From Liquidambar formosana (Eukaryota > Streptophyta > Magnoliopsida > Saxifragales > Altingiaceae), in NCBI GenBank assembly GCA_039720395.1, contig CM077820.1:49399425-49463424 (forward strand): a DNA stretch of 64,000 nt, read 5' to 3'. The notes below the pieces were generated by a model. The model was given only the letters and a program-made list of their open reading frames with translations, was not told where the DNA came from and made no database searches. Made by a program: the position numbers and the translations under genes. Shown in pieces: positions 21,601-32,640 of the stretch (within the stretch, counting starts at the first letter, position 1; every line of letters begins with the position of its first letter).

Positions 21601-22400
21601 TGAATTAAAGCCACACAAATAAGTCGGTCTACATGAATACGTCGGTTTATGGAAGATAGCCCTATAACAAGTGATCAAGTTCCTAGTCCAAAAGAAAAAT
21701 TTGAAAAAAAGGTGTGATCAATTGATGTGCAAAATTTTCTATCGTTTGGGAAAAAAAAAAAAAAAAATTGATGTGCAAAATGGAGATGGGAAGAGAGATG
21801 AGGTGGGGCATGCTCACACGGAAGGACAGGTGTTGCCCTATAACAAATTCTTTGCCTAGATTTGTATTGTTACTTCAGATTAGTTACCAAGAGTAGAGTC
21901 TTCCACGACCACCATTGGTTCAAATTTAGTTGAGCAGGCTCTTCAAATCGAGAGTGGATTCAGTTTTAAGCTCAGCACTTTGTCAAATTGATCTCGACCA
22001 TCATATCAATTTTAGACAGTTAAAATTGAAAAATAAAAAGGTTATCCTTATAAATGCATTTTGGTAATTTTTTTATCTTTCAATCTCAACCATCCAAATC
22101 TGAGATAGACGATCGAGATCAGCTTAGCACTGAATCTTAATCCCTCTAAAACCCACCCCCACCCAAAAATAATAAAAATAATAATAGAAGAAGAAGAAGG
22201 AGAAAGGAAGAAAGCAGGGGAATTAGTCACCAATTTTTCCGACCAAACTGGTAAATTTCAAAGAAATATTAAAATATTTTTTAAATGTTTTGATTTGAAA
22301 TTTTAAAATACCCAAAACAAGTATTTGGAGTTTTTTACCGTGCATGTAGGACTACTTTAAAACAACTCTGGACTCTGGAGTTATATACCTTCGGAATTTA
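21601..22400. other. Spacer
   Basis: No gene recognised; A-runs and short frames only. Confidence 0.4.
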
Positions 22401-23190
22401 TTCCGATTATATATGACTTATATGACGTGGCCGCCAAGTGGCAGGAGGCACAGTTTCTTGTGGGTCCCACACAGGTCCTAGCTATACCCTCTGACAGCGA
22501 AAAGGAGCAGCGGCTCATTCCGGCGAGAAGGAGCACCATGGCGTCCTTACAGGTCCTTACACGGTTGATGGCCGACGCCCTTCGTCAACCTCGGCAACGA
22601 CAGAAACACCAGCGACGACTTCTCCGTAAAAAAAAAATGGAGATTTTGGGAAAAAAATCTCCCTTCCGGAGAAAAAGAAGGTTTAAATCCTTCTTCTTTT
22701 TTATTATTTATATATTTTTTATGTGTGTCACATTAAGAAAGCCATGGCCATGGCTTTCGTGGTTGCCGGCCATGGCTATCTTCTCTCTTTCTTCTTCATT
22801 TTTATTTTATTTTATTTTTCTTTTGGGTTTTGTTTTCTTTCTCCTACTGTTATATGCAGCAGATCCAGATGATTAACTTCCCTTTGATCAAAGATGGATC
22901 TACCTTTTTTTCTCCCCTTTTCTTCTTGGTTTCGGTTAATTAATGATAGCTATCCTCTTTTTGTTTCCTTTACTTTTCAGATCTGGTGCATCACTGCATC
23001 CATCACCCATGGTCGGTTGTATATACGTGCCGGAGAAGACGACTGGCGAAGGTGGAGAGTGGCGCAGGAGAAAAAGCAGGGTCCAAGTGAATGTGTACAC
23101 GTGGCTGCCAGGTGGCATAGGTCGTCTATACTCGGAAAAAGATGCCAAACGCTTATATATCCAGAAATTTTTGTTAAGGATCGTATAGGG
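22401..23190 (+). promoter_or_regulatory. Upstream region and putative core promoter of the mL41 gene
   Basis: Less AT-rich than the surroundings. A TATA-like TTATATAT at 23153-23160 lies about 30 bp before a CT/CG-containing untranslated exon (about 23190-23266) that ends in a plausible donor ACG|GTATAT. An acceptor TTCTCTAG at 23831-23838 would join it 20 nt before the mL41 start. Frames in 22427-22876 and 22894-23247 have simple-sequence composition and no recognised family. Confidence 0.4.
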
Positions 23191-23858
23191 ACGGAACAAA
23201 CTCACAGCCCACGCCGTCGCCGCAGCTCTATCTGTGTGTGTGCTTAGCGCGGTGCCCCCATCGACGGTATATTCTCTCTATACAAACTGTATTATTTGTA
23301 TATGTATATATTTTCTGGTGGATATATATCTATATATATCTATATACATATATATATATAATACACTAATTTGTTCAATGTTTGATGGCCATTTTTGATA
23401 AACATTTTCGGTTGAACCCTAATGTTTAACCCATTTTTTAACACTAACTTGTGCACCATTTTTGTTGCTTTTTCTTCTTATTCTTCTTTTTTGATTTTCT
23501 TGCATAAGTTCTAATTTGCATCATACAAGCTCTACAATGGAGGAAATATGCTGTATAATGGTTGACAGTAGTACTCTTACCATATTCTGCGAATGAGGGG
23601 AGTGAATTTTCTGCTGCTCTTGTTTGCTAAATGTTTCATGTTACGCTTCTTGAGGTGTTGGAATGTAAAGATGATTGTTGGAATTTTCTGCTGCTCTTGT
23701 TTGCTAAACTATTAATCAATATAAGATGGAGATTTTTTATTTTATTTTTTGCTTTAATGGGGGTTGTTCGTGATGAGATTACCGTAGAGCCTATTTGTGG
23801 ATAGACGCCTTGTTTTTGTATGAACTTTTTTTCTCTAGTGTGAAAAAAAGAGGAGAAA

Positions 23859-24007
23859 ATGGCATTGGGACTGATACTAGGATTAGGAAGGGCGATGCGA
23901 GGGAAGCACACGTCATCCCTCGACATTCTTTCATCAAAACGAGCCCCAAGAGATTACTACAAGGGAAATTAAGAACTGCAAATCGATTGGTTTCCATACT
24001 CACAAAG
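23859..24007 (+). pseudogene. MRPL41: Mitochondrial ribosomal protein mL41, exon 1 (frameshifted)
   Basis: N-terminus of mL41, a small protein of the large subunit of the mitochondrial ribosome. ATG at 23859 starts MALGLILGLGRAMRG, a plausible mitochondrial presequence, then SKRAPRDYYKG, as in the family (RGP-FYKGKN). After KG the sequence ggaaattaagaactgc has four extra bases (ttaa, 23969-23972) relative to the expected GGA AA-G AAC TGC. As written this gives a stop three bases later. Without those bases the frame reads KNCKSIGFHTHKG and joins exon 2 exactly. The exon ends CACAAAG|GTTGGT. Either this copy is a pseudogene or the four bases are an assembly error; exons 2 and 3 are intact, so the damage is recent. 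Confidence 0.85.
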
Positions 24008-24069
24008 GTTGGTTTGCTTTCCACTTTGAGATTCAATATGTTTATGTTCTGTTTGGAGTTTCCCTTTAA

Positions 24070-24244
24070 GGGTAATGCTACCTTGCCCCACACTTTGCCC
24101 CACACTTTGCCCTACTTAGTGCATTTGGGAGGGTTTCAATTTTTAGGGTTTAATCATATCAGTGGGTCCCACAACTTTACCCTTCCAAATGCACTAAGTA
24201 GGGCAAAGTATAGGGCAAAGTGTGGGGCAAAGTAGCATTACCCT
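24070..24244. mobile_element. Mutator-like MITE in mL41 intron 1
   Basis: 175 bp with inverted ends GGGTAATGCTAC / GTAGCATTACCC extended by repeated TTTGCCC blocks in about 60-bp arms. Flanked by 9-bp duplications tccctttaa / tccatttaa (24061-24069, 24245-24253; 8 of 9 match). A diverged relative with the same core (tttaatcatat(c/t)agtgggt) is at 59169. Confidence 0.9.
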
Positions 24245-24945
24245 CCATTTAATTGAATTATTCTTTGTTTTGTTGTTTTATTGCAATGTTGAGTGATATT
24301 GTTTCAGTTCCACACATAAAGACCCTTCTGAGAGCTTTTGCTTAAACATGTTATGGTGCTATCTCTAAGATATAATATTGTGTACTATATCATTTAAATT
24401 TAATTAATTTGTGCGATATTATTTACATACACCATGTCTGCAACTCCATTTGTGTCTGCATATGGCCTAGTTTCACATAGCATTAGGTGGAAGTCAGTGC
24501 AAAGGCTTTAGCTAAACTCATACTAGCATAAAGATTGAAATTTTGTATTATTTATGTTGAAAATACCACAAGAACAGGAGGAATTCCAACTAAAATGCAG
24601 GTTGATGGTGTGTATTAAAAAGAAAATATAGCCCTAGATATAGTGGAATGGTGAAAAAAGGTTTCTTGGAGCTCCAAGTGGTTGGGTTACAAGCTTTCTT
24701 GAGTTAATCTGCTGGGTCTGGAAATTGTAATTTTTAAACTTCCCAAATTTATCACTCCATACCCATGTTGAATTCTGACTATTGTAGTCTTACCCGTGCA
24801 ATATGATATGATTCATTTAGTCCCCCAACATTTGAGCTAGGGGATCGAGAACAAATGCATGAACTATTGCATGATGGGGTACGATTGCAAATGCTTGCAC
24901 ATATAATTTTTTTTGTTTATAATGCCACTTAACATTATGGTGCAG

Positions 24946-25010
24946 GTGGTTATGTTGTGATGCTGGAGAAATTGCCAAACTATGTAGTTGCTGATTTGTC
25001 AGACTTCAAG
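24946..25010 (+). CDS. MRPL41: Mitochondrial ribosomal protein mL41, exon 2
   Basis: Acceptor TGCAG at 24941-24945; encodes GYVVMLEKLPNYVVADLSDF-K, the signature region of mL41 (PEFVVPDLTGFKLKPYVS in animal relatives, from memory). The first codon is split with exon 1 (G|GT) and the exon ends AAG|GTATTT. The conserved Pro before DL is Ala here. Intron 2 is expanded by the CACTA element starting 20 bp after the donor. Confidence 0.88.
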
Positions 25011-25382
25011 GTATTTACATTTCATCATTCACTACAAGAAAAATGAGTATTAACGGCGTCATATTAACGGCGTGCGCATATGGCATGCCGTTAATAAGGT
25101 TATTTTGGAACGGCATGCCAAAATTAAATGCCGTAAATGTAGGGAGAGGAGACCATATTAACGGCGTACAAAGACGGCACGTCGTGGATAAGCTATTTTA
25201 CGACATTCTTTTGCACGCCGTTAATGTTGTCAATTTTCACATCTTGCTAAAATCATTTTCATGGCTTCTCAAAATAAGCGCTTGTAAGTGGGAAAATTAC
25301 GCGGGGGATTTTTTTGGCCACATTTTCACCCTTTTGTTTCCTGGTTACTTTCCCCTTTTCATTTTTCTATCTCAACTCCATC

Positions 25383-25512
25383 GTCACTGTAGAAAGAAGG
25401 GAAAGAATTAGGGCTCATCACCAGAGAAGGAATAGAACTAGGGCTCGTCACTAGAGAAGAGAAAGAACTAGGGCTCGTCACCATAGAAAGAAGGGAAAGA
25501 ACTAGGGCTCTT
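25383..25512 (+). repeat. Minisatellite in the CACTA element
   Basis: About four imperfect copies of a roughly 35-bp unit with gaaagaactagggctcgtcac. A second short tandem series (ggggcgattcggtgctgaag) follows to about 25625. It reads like the 5' untranslated part of a captured gene, but nothing coding follows convincingly; the frame near 25720-25846 (VGVLLPLFLWAIGPLWVDL) is unassigned. Confidence 0.6.
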
Positions 25513-25849
25513 GCTCGGCTGAAGATTTGGGGCGATTTGGTGTTGAATCTTTGAGGCGATTTGGGGCGATTCGGTGCTGAAGCTTTGGGGCAGTTTGGGA
25601 CGATTCGGAGCTGAAGCTTTGGGGTGATTTCTCATGGTACTCTCTTTCTCTTTCTCTCTCTGTCTGGTTTATGTTTTCTTGTTTATAGAAATGGCTAGGC
25701 TGTGTAAATCGATGAGAGGACGTGAATGGTTGGGCTATCATCTCCCTTCTCAAAGTCGGGGCTGCTGTTGGTGTCCTTCTTCCTCTGTTTCTGTGGGCTA
25801 TTGGTCCCCTTTGGGTGGATTTGTAGGTTTTTCTTTGAATATGTAGTCT

Positions 25850-27179
25850 GCTTTACCATGGCAATTCAGGGGTTCTATTATCATCTCGTTGCTGCGTTAT
25901 CTGATGGTGTAGCCTCTGTGTTTGATGTATTGCCTGTGAGTTAGGCTTTGTTGTTAATAGGCTTTGTTGTTAATGTGGTTGTAGGTACTGTATCAGCTAT
26001 AGTGCTTGTGGCAGGAGTTCATTTTCCTTGCCACCTATTTTTCCCAAGACAACCAAACACATGAAAGTTTTTAATTTTCCTTTCCTTTTTCTTTTCCTCC
26101 ACTTTTTTTTCCATTCCTTTTTTTTTCCCTTGCACTTTCTGAGAACCAAACACAGCCTTAAACTTGGTATTCTCGGACTTTTCCCCTCAAGTTGTCATTT
26201 GCATGTCATTCAAAGAGAATTCTATGGGGTTTTCATTCTGATACTACCAGGATTACCATATATTTTTCCTACTTTCATTTTTAATTTTTTAATTTTATTT
26301 GGTTTTAATTTACAGGTGAAAACATTTGTGGAGGAAAATTGGTTATTGATTTATCATACTTCGGATTGCACATTCACAGTGAGACCCACGACCTCTGTGG
26401 GAGACATCCTGCCCTGTTCCAGTTGGCAATTTTGTGATTGCTCATTCCCAGGTTTTACTCCACCATTAGTCATTCTTCTTTGTGGGTTTGGCTCTTCTGT
26501 TACTTCAGAAAAATGTGAAGATTATGAGTTCCTAAACTCTTTCTTTATTTCTCTAATTCTTTCTAAAAGACTTTTTATTTTTTTAAGACATATAACAGAA
26601 GACAGATGTTTTCCCTATGTCTATCAAATATTTCTACGCCTCTGCAAAAAATAATAGAGTATTTTGTAATCATCAATAGGAAGTATTTACATTTTAACAT
26701 GAGTTCTCATGTTCATTGCTTCTTTGTAGAAAAGGCCTTTTTCTTAATACAATTTCGTGTCCATTTTATTACAGTGAACCAGCACTTTTTCCTGCAAAAT
26801 ATAAACCAGGTCTAAGTTTATGCTTTTCATGACATTCTTGATTGTGTAAATATTTTACCACATTATTTGCTGTTCTGGCACACAGATGATCAGCTTTTCT
26901 CTTATCTCCTTTACATGTCGGTCCAAGCTAGACAAGGGCATGCCATGGAATCTGAGACATGGACAGAAAAATACTCCAAAATTTGCAATTACAGCATTTA
27001 TACAGATATGATCTGTAACAGACATAAAAGTAAATAAGTACTCGGAGACCAGATCATTTAATTTTTGGGTAAAAGTAAAGCGGGGGGGGGGGGGGGTGAG
27101 AATGAAAATCATGTTCTAAATTAAATAATTTGATTTTTACTACACATTCTTATTCAGAATTTATGAGTAGAATATCTAC

Positions 27180-27212
<33 letters not shown>

Positions 27213-27788
27213 TCATAATTGCTACATTTCATGTTTTGCAGGTATTTTTTATCTTCTTGACGTGAGAGAAATGTGTAAACATGCTTATTTTATATATATT
27301 TTTTTAATGGCATTTGTTTTATGATGACTGCCATAATACCAATCTACCATGTGGCCAATTAAATATCTGACTTCCAGGGTCATTTGGATAATTGGATGCA
27401 TTTTTAATTTTTTTTTAAAAAGAGGAAAACAGAAATGCCAAAGGTAATGTGTTTGGTTTGTGTGTGAGTTCTTGGAAATGAAAATAAGGTAGAAAGAAAT
27501 AGATATCACAAAATAAAAGAAAATGAAGCTTCTGGCCATTAATTTAGTCAAAGAATACAGAAAGAACAGGCACACCAAATACAGTTAGATTTTTTAACAC
27601 TGTTATTTGGCACTAAAAGTTTTGCCTTTTTTTTTTTTTTTTTTTGAAGAATTTTCTGTAGTATGCATTTTTACATTAGATCAGATATTCTGCGGGCTTC
27701 TTTAAATTCTTAGTATGCAATGTTACATTAAGGTCCAGTGGCTTCTTGTAATATAAGGTCATATTCTTCTTGCATTTTTTATGTTCAG
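25850..27788. other. CACTA interior, left part
   Basis: T-rich, intron-like sequence. Includes a (G)15 run at 27082-27096 and a TA run at 27180-27204. The 208-residue frame at 26028-26654 is Phe/Leu-rich low complexity and is not supported as a gene. A segment at 26315-26460 bounded by AG...GT could be a captured exon of unknown origin. Confidence 0.4.
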
Positions 27789-27905
27789 GTTGAGCTACTT
27801 CTTGGAAAAGCCTACTCAGATTGGGGCCATATTAGTGACGCTGTTTCTGTTTATGATGGACTCATCTCTAGTCATCCTGATGACCTCCGAGGTTACTTGG
27901 CAAAG
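27789..27905 (+). pseudogene. Captured TPR-protein exon inside CACTA
   Basis: 117 bp, phase 0 at both ends, with acceptor TTCAG and donor AAAG|GTTCTT. It encodes VELLLGKAYSDWGHISDAVS followed by VYDGLISSHPDDLRGYLAK, which has the A/G-Y-A-P spacing of a tetratricopeptide repeat and resembles chloroplast-type TPR proteins. No neighbouring exons were found in order, so this is a host exon carried by the transposon. Confidence 0.75.
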
Positions 27906-30862
27906 GTTCTTCTTCTTTAACTTGCTATATAGTTCAGATTACTTCATGTCACTTAAAATTTATGACAGTAATCTTTCTAATGATAACCCCACAATTATTA
28001 CTAATATATATTGGTATAAATTTCTGTTCGTGATTCCATGTTAAACATAAGCTTCTGAGGTTCCTGATTCCATGTTATAGGGTGGGGTGCAGGGGAAGAA
28101 GCTCCTCATGGAGCTCCCTAGACTGATATTGTGGTGATGGATTTTTCCCTGTTTTGCTATGTTTTTGTTGGAATTTTATGGGGTATTAACAATGGTTTTT
28201 CCTTCAGTTGTCTTTGGTTGCATTTGGGGCTTTTTATCGGGGTGCTCGTTGTATAAGCTTTGGGCTTACTATCTTTGGGGTTTTATGCATGGGGTATTAA
28301 CAATGGTTTTTTCCTTGTTTTGTTGTGTACTTGTGATTTAATAACTCTCCTCTTTTTTTTTTGATAAAAGCAAAAAGATGAAGATGGCGACTCCATTATT
28401 TATAAAAATGATTTTCTGTTGTGATTTTCAGTTGTTGCTTTGGGCTTGCATTTGGGTCTTGTTTTCATGTGTTGAAGCTCTGAAGGAAACATAGTGATCT
28501 GGGTTTTGTTCACTTCAATTTCTGCTCAAATCTCGGTGAGTTGTGACTTGGATTATGTGTTTATTGTTTAATAACACTCTGATTTTTCTTATTAATCTCA
28601 ATTTATGAGCTATTTAGGTATGAATGATGTGTGATTACCAGCTGAGCTATTGCCATTTTCATCTTTATATAGTTGTTATATGCATGAAACATACAATATT
28701 CTTTATATTATACCAAAACTTGAAGTTCAAGGAACTTAATTATGTTAGATTGGCCATCTTAGAAATTTTTATAATACAACTTTAATATCTATTATTTATT
28801 TAAGCAAAATTCAATTATTTATTTATTTATTTTTTTGGCTTGACCAACTTATTCACATTAATTTGACATGGATTTAATTTTGTGAGGACTCTAGCTTAGG
28901 TTTTGTTTTTCCTTTTCAAAAGAGATCTCTTAGAGGGTTGTTTTAGAAGTTATTATTACTTATGGGAAAATCTATATATTACACAGTCAAGAAATTAGGA
29001 GACCAATTTCTGGCATGTTTGGAATCAACATTCTATACAGCTTTACTGTCCATGGTTCCTGTGGTTTCCATATATTGCCCCCATCCTTTTCTTTCCTTCC
29101 CTTTCTTTTTGTATAACTGATAGAGAGAAGATAGAGCTAGAAAAGTTGATTGTTTTGCTTTCAAAAGTATTGTTTTGAACTAAGGTTAGATATGTGAATT
29201 AAGATCAAGAAATGGAAGGTTTCCCATAATATAACTATTTTATTGCGGCTCTTTTCTGTTCAATGTTGTCATTTGTATCATTGTTTTGTCTTTAAAGATG
29301 ATAACTCTAGTTGAGTTGTACATAGTAAAGGTATCTTAGCTATCATTCCTGTTTTGTTATCATGTCTTTGTCATGCAAATGTATTTTAATCCAAAAAATC
29401 TAACATCTCAGTAAGTGTAGGTACTTAGTTTACTACTTGATATTTAGTTTAATGTATCTTGTAAAAGGATTATTTAGTTTACTAGCTTGAGATGCATGCT
29501 TATTTGAATATGGAGTTATGGACATTAACCATATGGGAACCAAAGTTGAAAAGGACTTGGAAATAGAAAGATTAATTATGAGTTGCTAAAAATACTTTTG
29601 AGTTATAGGCTACCAAACCAATTTCAAGCATTGTTGGTATTCCTCTGGATTGCTTGGTTTGTGTGAGTGCATAGAATTATTCACAGGCTGTTATTATATT
29701 TTTCTTATATCATCATGAGGTTTATTTCATATAATTGATCATTCATTCAGAGTTAGTTGTAGAGTTCATTTATAATTCTGTTTATAATATGGAGGCCTAT
29801 CCATCTTAATTGCCTCTGATAAAGGCTGTTCATGATAGTGCCTTGGCCATGTTTGTTACCTTCACTGCATGAATGCTGTTGAGTTAATTATAAGTGCTGT
29901 GGCCTGTAAGCATGGGTTTGAATATATTAAGGCTTTGGGAATGGCCTGTGGCAAAAAAAAAAAAACCTTGTTTATTAGGAATATGGTACTTTCTTAGTTT
30001 GTTTGATCAACTGGGCACTTTTTTATAGTAAATTACATTGCACAGTTTTTTAGTTCATTCAATTAAATTACAGGCAAAACGTCATGGCTTAACAATTGGA
30101 GATTTTGAATTCTAAGTTGTTGCCCCCTCACTATAAGATAGGCAAAATATCACGGCTTAAGAGTCGGAGATTATGTGTCCAAGTTGTTGTCCCTCACTAC
30201 AAGATAAATAGATTTATGGGTGGACTTTGCAACTCGTGGGACTAGTCTAGGCTTAGAATGATACTGGGGACACCACTCTTTATTATTTTTATTTTTAATT
30301 ATTTTATTTTTTTACAATCGATAGAACTTTCTTATACCTCTAAACCTCCAATATTAACAAATGAATATCAATGCCTCACTATAAATTTGAAGATCATTCA
30401 CTCATCAAACGAGGAGGAAACCACTATGCTGTAATGCCACTGACATATTATTGACTACATAAAAATTTATCTTTTGTTCCCTTTATTTTAACAAAATTAT
30501 TTTTTTTGCCTTTTAGAATACCACAACTTTTAATAATTTTGGAATACGTTTAATACAAAATTGCATCAAGTACACATGATATTAAAAGGACCCCAGAGAA
30601 TCAAATATAAGATATATCTAAAGTTCTGAACTTTCAATTATTTCTTCTACTTCTTTTTTTGGTTTTGTTTTTGTTTTTCTGATTCAATGACCGAAATGTT
30701 GGAAAACTTAAAAAGCGAGTTAAGTTATTTTTTAAAAAATATATATTTTAATAAAAATGAATAGACAAGGGTATTTAAGTAAATTGGACTTATCCACACT
30801 ACTTCCGTCTTATTATATTTAGCCCATATCAACTGGACAGAGAGCTCTTCCAATGGCCACAC
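27906..30862. other. CACTA interior, middle part
   Basis: Intron-like T-rich sequence. A duplicated phrase (ggggtattaacaatggttttt) occurs at 28180 and 28290. A repeated phrase about the words aagttgttg-cc-ctcacta-aagata is at 30115 and 30180. No gene recognised. Confidence 0.4.
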
Positions 30863-31114
30863 ATGGCCTCCTTTACCATCAACGACACTCTCCACCAAAA
30901 GCAACTCCTCCCAATCGCTCTCTGTAAGTACCCATCAACGCTTAATACCTTCAAGTTCCACTATTCCTCTCATATTCGTACTTTACCACTTCCCAAACAC
31001 ACACTTCACCTAGAATTTTCTCCACTTTTTGTAGTTAGAGCACATTTTAAACACATAAATGCAAAGTTGTCTTCAACAGACCATGAGCTTTCAACAAAAA
31101 ACCATGAATCTTAG
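30863..31114 (+). pseudogene. Captured transit-peptide-like first exon inside CACTA
   Basis: ATG at 30863; Ser/Thr/His-rich, acid-poor N-terminus MASFTINDTLHQKQLLPIAL, typical of a chloroplast transit peptide; preceded by promoter-like sequence. The frame stops at 31112, but the next frame continues NLRTSEETASVVSSLRSRDK, suggesting a frameshift. A strong GTAAGT donor lies at 30924. It may come from the same TPR gene as 27789, but then the order in the element is scrambled. Confidence 0.4.
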
Positions 31115-31309
31115 AACTAGTGAAGAAACTGCTTCTGTGGTTTCGTCTTTAAGGTCCAGAGATAAATGGGTTGATAGCTATATATTTTTAGTTTGTATGA
31201 AAGATTTTTATTAGATTATTAGTATTGCTATAGCTAGCTACAGATGCCCATTTTAGGTTGTTGAAGCATGGTGTACTGAATGCCAGCTATTTAAGAAATA
31301 AATAATAAT

Positions 31310-31760
31310 AAAATTAACGGCGTGCAGACTATCTGCCATGAAAAGTCAATTACGGCTTGCGTAAAATGCTATGGATAGCATTATTCATGGCATTTTGGTG
31401 CATGTCGTTAAATAGTATTTACAGCGTGCAGAACAATGCTGTACATAATTCATTGATGGCGTACCTAAAATGCTGTGAATAAGGTTATTCACGGCATTCA
31501 TTTGTATGTCGTAAAATGCCGTGAATAAGGTTATTCATGGCATTCATTTGTATGTCGTTAAAAGGTATTTACGGCGTGCCTCAAAATGCCATGAATAAGG
31601 TTATTCACGGCATTCATTTGTATGTCGTTAAAAGGTATTTACGGCGTAAAATGTATGCCGTGGATAACTTGGACTTTCCACGGCATTGCACCTAACGGCG
31701 TACGAATATAATCCGTGGAAAGTCATTAACAGCGTTTTTTGCACGCTATAAATGCCCTAT
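31310..31760. repeat. Right subterminal repeat array of CACTA
   Basis: Three to four copies of a unit of about 58-60 bp (ttattcacggcattcatttg + tatgtcgttaaaaggtattt + acggcg) followed by single acggcgt motifs up to the terminus. In CACTA elements such motifs bind the transposase. Confidence 0.8.
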
Positions 31761-32247
31761 TTTGTTGTAGTGATTTCTCCATTTTCCCCACCTTGCTGGG
31801 TAGAACTTGCATTTGATCTTTAAAGTGATAGTTTGTAAATGAGGCAGCAATGTGTGGGTGTGAGCAAGTTTATTGATATCTCATTTGGAAGGTTATAACC
31901 CATAGGACATAATCTGGTGACAAGAATTATACTATTTAATGTTTTATGGCTTTCTGCAAGTGGGACCTAAATTGCTTTAGGGGAAAAAAGGAAAAACAAA
32001 AACAAAAAGAAAGAACACAAACTTCAATGCTTTACTGCTCTACTGATGAAAGAAACTGAAGGGCCATTTTTGCCTGCAAGAAAGCATGGAAATGGTTTCT
32101 CTTGAATCAGCTATTGCAATTTGGAGTTGAATGTGTTTTGGCTGTTGATTTGCTAATAAAAACAGCTAGCAGTCTTCTTGTATGCATAAATTGTATGCAT
32201 GTAGTTCTATGCACTTGTTGAATCACTTTGTCCCTTCTTGTTTGCAG

Positions 32248-32316
32248 CTCAAACTATATGTATCTCAGTGCCCAAGAGAAGCTAAGACCACCGAGTCTGC
32301 TGATACAGCTAAATGA
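32248..32316 (+). CDS. MRPL41: Mitochondrial ribosomal protein mL41, exon 3
   Basis: Acceptor TTTGCAG at 32241-32247; encodes LKLYVSQCPREAKTTESADT-AK and TGA at 32314. It continues exactly from exon 2 to give DFKLK.YVSQCP, the C-terminal signature of plant mL41. Intron 2 is therefore 7,237 bp, of which 6,743 bp is the CACTA element. The conserved Pro after KLK is Leu. Confidence 0.9.
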   Translation, partial: LKLYVSQCPREAKTTESADTAK

Positions 32317-32640
32317 ACAGATGGTGTGAAAAGAAGTACTTGATCCTTCTCTGTGTAATCTCTATTATGTCATGTATATTCAACTTGCAGGTATGCTCAA
32401 AGTGTCACTATGAGAAGATGGAGAAAAAGTGGGTTAAAAAAACTAGCTAACTGGTTTTGTTAGTCTCTTATTTCCTGCTTGTTTCTAGACTAAAGATTTG
32501 ATAGTAGCTTCTGATAAAAATGATTGACTACAATGAATGCATAGATTTTTTGGCATAATATATATGGGCCATGGGTAAATAGAAGAGAAACTGTTTGTTT
32601 CTACACCATCCAGTGTAATTTTTTTTGTTACATTTTTCCT
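32317..32640 (+). other. Probable mL41 3' UTR and flank
   Basis: T-rich sequence following the mL41 stop. No canonical AATAAA was pinned down. Confidence 0.4.

Larger units (their letters stand above)
25030..31772. mobile_element. CACTA (En/Spm-like) element, 6.74 kb, non-autonomous
   Basis: Left end CACTACAAGAAAAATG, right end (reverse complement) CACTACAACAAAAT; flanking 3-bp duplication att (25027-25029, 31773-31775). Subterminal regions are packed with copies of acggcgt / acgccgt and tatttacggcgt in both orientations (25050-25220 and 31310-31750). No transposase-like frame was found. The interior holds plant gene fragments (27789-27905, 30863-31114) and introns or spacer. It sits in intron 2 of mL41 with the splice sites of that intron intact. 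Confidence 0.93.

Noticed and set aside
22427..23247. Frames of 149 and 117 residues upstream of mL41
   Set aside because: Composition driven by A/T runs, no domain, and they overlap the presumed mL41 promoter and untranslated exon.
26028..26654. 208-residue plus-strand frame in the CACTA interior
   Set aside because: Phe/Leu-rich low complexity from T-rich intron-like sequence; no transposase motif.
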